Below the pieces are notes generated by a model. That model did not search any database. It was not told the DNA's origin and saw only the letters and a list, made by a program, of their open reading frames with translations. Positions 14,559-17,728 of a DNA stretch of 17,728 bases are shown one piece after another (within the stretch, counting starts at the first letter, position 1; each line of letters starts with the position of its first letter). The translations under genes and the position numbers were made by a program. This DNA is from JAKRSD01 sp964473995. Its GTDB lineage: Bacteria; Bacteroidota; Bacteroidia; CAIKAF01. The stretch lies in contig CAYYRB010000052.1 in the NCBI GenBank assembly GCA_964473995.1, positions 1-17,728 on the forward strand, written 5' to 3'.

Positions 14559-16733
14559 ATGAAGTCTTTTTTCCTTCTCTTTTTTCTGGCAATTTGCCTA
14601 GTGCCTAAGGCCCAGACCGTGGGCACGGGTCGCTGGGACGTACACTTGCCTTATAACCGGGGGAACTCCGTGTGCGATGGCGGTGATAGAGTATTTGTCG
14701 GCACCATCACGGGCGTATATGCCCTGGATAAAGCAAGCAAACGCATCACCCGTTACAGCACCGTAAACGGCCTCTCCGACGCGGGCGTTAATGCCGTGGG
14801 TTACTCGCCCGAAGCCCGCTGCCTGATTGTGGGCTATGCCAACGGAAACATGGATCTGATTAAGGACGAACGCACGGTAAACATCCGCGACCTGTTCAAT
14901 TCTCCTGCCGTAAACGAAAAAACGATTAACCACATCGCCATCCGCGGAACGCGCGCCTATCTGGCCTGTAATTTTGGCATCGCCGTGGTTGATCTTGTGG
15001 CTGAAGAACTTCCCCAATACGTCATCTTCACTGACAACCAGGGCTTGGAATTGGCAGTAAACGACCTAGATTTCGCCGATGACGGCACTCTTCTCGCTGC
15101 CACGGCCGGTGGGTTGTTTTACTACACCGGCAATGGGGCCTTTCAGGATTTTGGTGCCTGGGTTCGCTATCCGGGCATTTTCATAGGTACCTATAATTCC
15201 GTGGTTAATCACGGAGGAACGTTGTATGCGTCTTATTCTCGTAAACTCAGCAACGGAATTGACAATCAGGATACCATTTACCGCTACGACGGCAGCACCT
15301 GGAAGGCCTGGGATTCGCTGCAGGGGCGCACCGTGCGAAGCCTGAATGTGGAAAACGGACGTATGGTGGTAGTCCTAGGTCCCGAAAGTGGCTTCTCGGC
15401 CACCGTGATCGTAAAAAATATCGACGGCAGTGACCATGCCCGCTTGAACGATGAGCTTCTTTTTCGCAGTGCGGGCGGATTTACCGATGCCAACGGGGAA
15501 ACCTGGCTCTCGGATGGACAGTTCGGGGTGATGCGGGTATTTAATTTCGATAAGCGCGACTTTTTTTTCCCGAAAGGGCCATTTTCTCCATTTGCCTTCC
15601 GCCTCACCCATGATGGTAAACGTCTGTGGGTAGCCTCGGGTGGAACTACGCCCGGCTTTTCGCCGCTTTTTCGGGTAGATGGCGTGTTTTCCATGGATGA
15701 TGAAGGAAACTGGAAACATTTTAACACGGAAAATCAGCCGCTCATGAACGTGGCGCCCGATTTCTTGCAAGTGGTTTCGCTGCAGGCGGCAGAGCCTGTT
15801 ACGTTTGCTTCCTCGATGGGAGCAGGCCTGTTTGAAATTTCAGGGGAAACGGTAACCGCACGTTACGATTCGGCTACCACGGGAGGTGCCATTTCCCGTT
15901 CCGCGGGTGGAACATTCAGCGTGTCTTCCGTTTCAGTGGATGATAACGGGGCGGTTTGGGTGGTGATGAACAACACCGCGCGTCCGCTGGCCGTGCGCAG
16001 ACCGGACGGCACCTGGAAATCCTTTTTTGTGCCCGGTGTGGGTAGCGGACAAGTGAATTACGTAAAGGCCCTTTCTAACGGTCATGTTTGGATTTCCGTG
16101 CGCGGTTCGGGCATTTATGCCATACGCCACGACAATTATTCGTCCATTTCGCAGGTGCGCAATATCAATACAAACATCGGTACGGGCTCCCTGCCTACGC
16201 CTTTCGTTACCTGCATCACGGAGGAAAAAGATGGCGAGGTGTGGGTGGGCACCGAAAACGGATTCATCATTTTCTACAATCCCGGTTCCGTATTTTCCAA
16301 CACGGCATTCAACGGCATTCAGCCCGTGGTAAAGGCTGCCGACGGTAACAATGAAAAATTGCTGGACGGCGTTTTCGTCCGCGACATTACGGTGGATGGC
16401 GGTAACCGCAAATGGATGGCCACTTTCGGAGCAGGTGCTTACCTCATTTCCGAGGANNNNNNNNNNNNNNNNNNNNNNNNNNNNNNNNNNNNNNNNNNNN
16501 NNNNNNNNNNNNNNNNNNNNNNNNNNNNNNNNNNNNNNNNNNNNNNNNNNNNNNNNAAAATTACCGACATCAGCGGGCAGGTGATTTACCAAACGCGCTC
16601 CAACGGCGGTACGGCCATTTGGCCTGGAACGGGATTCAACGGGAGTCGAGCACAGACCGGGGTCTACCTTGTTTTCGCTGCCAATGCGGATGGTTCGGAA
16701 CGGGAAGTCACCCGCATTCTCGTTATCAACTGA
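14559..16733 (+). CDS. porZ: Type IX secretion system protein PorZ (two beta-propellers and C-terminal domain), with internal gap
   Basis: This is a ~720-residue exported protein. The signal peptide is 1-19 (MKSFFLLFFLAICLVPKAQ). It is followed by propeller blades of the 'two-component regulator' type: VFVGTITGVYALDK, NGLSDAGVNAVGYSPE, LIVGYANGNMDLI, TINHIAIRG, LACNFGIAVVDL, and late EVWVGTENGFII. The C-terminus (KITDISGQVIYQ…ILVIN) is a T9SS-type C-terminal domain. In Porphyromonas gingivalis PorZ sits in the surface attachment complex with PorU and PorV and brings anionic LPS for linking to cargo. Overall order, the NGNMDLI segment and the recO gene 7 bases downstream support PorZ over an ordinary propeller protein. 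A 100-N gap removes the end of the last propeller and the start of the C-terminal domain. The frame upstream is open through the tRNA, but the signal peptide fixes the start at 14559. Confidence 0.87.
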   Translation: MKSFFLLFFLAICLVPKAQTVGTGRWDVHLPYNRGNSVCDGGDRVFVGTITGVYALDKASKRITRYSTVNGLSDAGVNAVGYSPEARCLIVGYANGNMDLIKDERTVNIRDLFNSPAVNEKTINHIAIRGTRAYLACNFGIAVVDLVAEELPQYVIFTDNQGLELAVNDLDFADDGTLLAATAGGLFYYTGNGAFQDFGAWVRYPGIFIGTYNSVVNHGGTLYASYSRKLSNGIDNQDTIYRYDGSTWKAWDSLQGRTVRSLNVENGRMVVVLGPESGFSATVIVKNIDGSDHARLNDELLFRSAGGFTDANGETWLSDGQFGVMRVFNFDKRDFFFPKGPFSPFAFRLTHDGKRLWVASGGTTPGFSPLFRVDGVFSMDDEGNWKHFNTENQPLMNVAPDFLQVVSLQAAEPVTFASSMGAGLFEISGETVTARYDSATTGGAISRSAGGTFSVSSVSVDDNGAVWVVMNNTARPLAVRRPDGTWKSFFVPGVGSGQVNYVKALSNGHVWISVRGSGIYAIRHDNYSSISQVRNINTNIGTGSLPTPFVTCITEEKDGEVWVGTENGFIIFYNPGSVFSNTAFNGIQPVVKAADGNNEKLLDGVFVRDITVDGGNRKWMATFGAGAYLISEXXXXXXXXXXXXXXXXXXXXXXXXXXXXXXXXXXKITDISGQVIYQTRSNGGTAIWPGTGFNGSRAQTGVYLVFAANADGSEREVTRILVIN
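16457..16556. other. 100-N scaffold gap inside porZ
   Basis: Exactly 100 N's. Unlike the first gap, the flanks (…ATTTCCGAGGA and AAAATTACCGAC…) share no repeat, so real sequence is missing and its length is unknown. The frame happens to remain open if 100 is taken literally. Confidence 0.95.
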
Positions 16734-16740
16734 TGGCCTT

Positions 16741-17457
16741 ATGAAAACGGTTTGTTCGGGCTTTGTGGTCAGAACCTTTCCCTTTGGTGATTCTGGCCTT
16801 ATCGTGAAAATGCTGGCCTATTCGGGACGCTTTTATTCCTTTTTGGTCAGGGGTGCCAGGCGCAAGGGAAAACAGGCCCAATCGGTGTTTTTTTCGCCCA
16901 TGGCTCATATACAGATCAGCTTTTCCGAAAGGGAGAACAAAACTTTGTTCACGGCTCAGTCGGTGAGTTCAGATCCGCTTTTTGCCACCATTCAGCATGA
17001 TCTGGAAAAAACCTCCGTGTGCATGTATTGGGCTGAAGCCTTGTACCGTCTGCATCCCGAGGAACAGAGCGATGAGGCATTATACCAAACGGTAACACGT
17101 TTTATGCATCTATTGGATGAGGGTACCGAGCTGCGGCATCTTCCCCAGGCATTTTTATGTTCGCTCGTAGGGTTGATGGGCGTTTCACCTCAGGGAACCT
17201 ATACTGCGGAAACGCCCTGTTTTTCCATTCCCTTGCACGCTTTTTGTGCGGACGGGTTTACCGATCCGGCGCATACTCTGTCGGGCTCGGAGGCGGAGTA
17301 TGTTTCCGCCCTGTTTCAAGGTCTTCCTTTACAGGCTGAATACACGCGCGAGGTAAGGCGTATGGTGCGCAGGCGGTTGGAGGAGTATCTCCGTCTTCAT
17401 GTGAATGCGCAGTTTTTTCCCGTTTCGGGTGAGGTGTTGGAAACCGTGTTTGATTAG
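16741..17457 (+). CDS. recO: DNA repair protein RecO
   Basis: This 238-residue recombination mediator works with RecR (and RecF) to load RecA on SSB-coated single-stranded DNA. The N-terminal OB-fold is visible (SGFVVRTFPFGDSGLIVKMLAYSGRF, here residues 6-31, then SFLVRGARRKGK, a basic DNA-binding stretch). A helical C-terminal domain ends RRRLEEYLRLHV…EVLETVFD, the usual Bacteroidota ending. The family's C-terminal zinc-finger cysteines are not evident. Length is normal. I chose the ATG at 16741, seven bases after the porZ stop, because the OB-fold begins there; an in-frame ATG at 16669 would overlap porZ. It is probably co-transcribed with porZ, and it converges on the next gene with only four bases between stops. 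Confidence 0.93.
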   Translation: MKTVCSGFVVRTFPFGDSGLIVKMLAYSGRFYSFLVRGARRKGKQAQSVFFSPMAHIQISFSERENKTLFTAQSVSSDPLFATIQHDLEKTSVCMYWAEALYRLHPEEQSDEALYQTVTRFMHLLDEGTELRHLPQAFLCSLVGLMGVSPQGTYTAETPCFSIPLHAFCADGFTDPAHTLSGSEAEYVSALFQGLPLQAEYTREVRRMVRRRLEEYLRLHVNAQFFPVSGEVLETVFD

Positions 17458-17461
17458 CGCC

Positions 17462-17728
17462 TCAGAATCGGCTCACGATGTGTTTTACGGTTTGGATGTA
17501 AGAACCTGGAAATAAATTCACGTGTACCAGCAGTGGATACAGGTTGCAGATGTCAAACCGCTTTTCAAAACCGGGCGCGAGGGGAAAGGCCTCCATGTAG
17601 CTCTCGTAGAATTCCGCATCAAATCCTCCGAAAAGACGAGTCATGGCCAAATCCATTTCTCGGCAACCGTAATACACGGCGGGGTCGAATATGGCAGGCT
17701 CTCCCTGCATGGTGCACATGAAGTTGCC
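17462..17728 (-). CDS. Fructosamine kinase family protein, C-terminal fragment (runs off the window)
   Basis: The last 88 residues of a kinase-fold protein; the 5' part lies beyond the window end. The fragment opens with GNFMCTMQGEPAIFDPAVYYG. Here GN is the end of the HGDLWSGN catalytic loop seen in the family, and IFDPA carries the DFG-equivalent metal-binding aspartate. DLAMTRLFGGF and NLYPLLVHVNLF are further strong family signatures. Bacterial members phosphorylate ketoamines (ribulosamines or fructosamines on glycated amines) and thereby start their removal. The reading frame is open to the last base, so the ATG near 17719 is internal and not the start. The stop lies four bases from the recO stop on the other strand, with no terminator hairpin visible between. 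Confidence 0.9.
   Translation of the reverse strand, partial: GNFMCTMQGEPAIFDPAVYYGCREMDLAMTRLFGGFDAEFYESYMEAFPLAPGFEKRFDICNLYPLLVHVNLFPGSYIQTVKHIVSRF

Noticed and set aside
16440..16456. Second gap as the same overlap artefact
   Set aside because: No shared sequence exists between its two flanks.
16669..16740. Upstream ATG start for recO at 16669
   Set aside because: It would overlap porZ's C-terminal coding by 65 bases and add residues unlike RecO; the OB-fold begins at the ATG at 16741.
1..17728. CRISPR arrays, phage, transposase, toxin-antitoxin or defence genes
   Set aside because: I saw no spaced short repeats, terminal inverted repeats, integrase or transposase motifs, or known defence domains on either strand.

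Overview
The window reads as a chromosomal segment of a Bacteroidota bacterium, and I see no sign of plasmid, phage or IS origin. The evidence is a type IX secretion (T9SS) protein of PorZ type, a secreted protein with SprB-type repeats and a T9SS C-terminal sorting domain, Bacteroidota-only membrane families (DUF6427- and DUF6341-like), a tRNA promoter with the Bacteroidota -7 element TAnnTTTG, and absence of strong Shine-Dalgarno sequences. It is probably a draft or metagenome assembly, because there are two 100-N gaps. The separate PurQ subunit, as opposed to one long fused PurL, argues against a typical Flavobacterium. Class is uncertain.

Layout. (1) 14-2607, + strand: the end of a surface-polysaccharide locus with HisH-like glutaminase, HisF-like partner and N-acetyl sugar amidotransferase. 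Together these make an acetamidino group on a nucleotide sugar. (2) 2713-3653, - strand: a PlsC-type acyltransferase interrupted by a false gap. (3) 3691-7753, + strand: guanylate kinase, a family 2 glycosyltransferase, a choice-of-anchor L/OmpA envelope protein and an M28 peptidase of carboxypeptidase Q type. The first three use TTG starts. (4) 7780-7811: a two-way terminator. (5) 7830-12298, - strand: an 804-residue T9SS cargo protein, a second M28 peptidase with PA and PDZ domains, and a 52-residue DUF6341-like membrane protein. (6) 12416-14137, + strand: a DUF6427-like membrane protein and PurQ. (7) 14303-14454: two-way terminator, tRNA-Arg(CCG) on the - strand and its promoter. (8) 14559-17457, + strand: PorZ (with a sequencing gap) followed 7 bases later by RecO. 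(9) 17462-17728, - strand: the C-terminal end of a fructosamine kinase family protein that runs off the window.

Most of this is housekeeping and cell-envelope biology. The parts that may act together are the amidino-sugar cassette (glycan precursor), PorZ (in Porphyromonas it delivers anionic LPS to the T9SS attachment complex) and the T9SS cargo protein. I did not find a clear undescribed defence or mobile system. The most useful observations are an assembly error that truncates PlsC, a HisF homologue that has lost a catalytic aspartate, the choice-of-anchor L/OmpA fusion, and the possible link between the amidino-sugar genes and T9SS glycan attachment.
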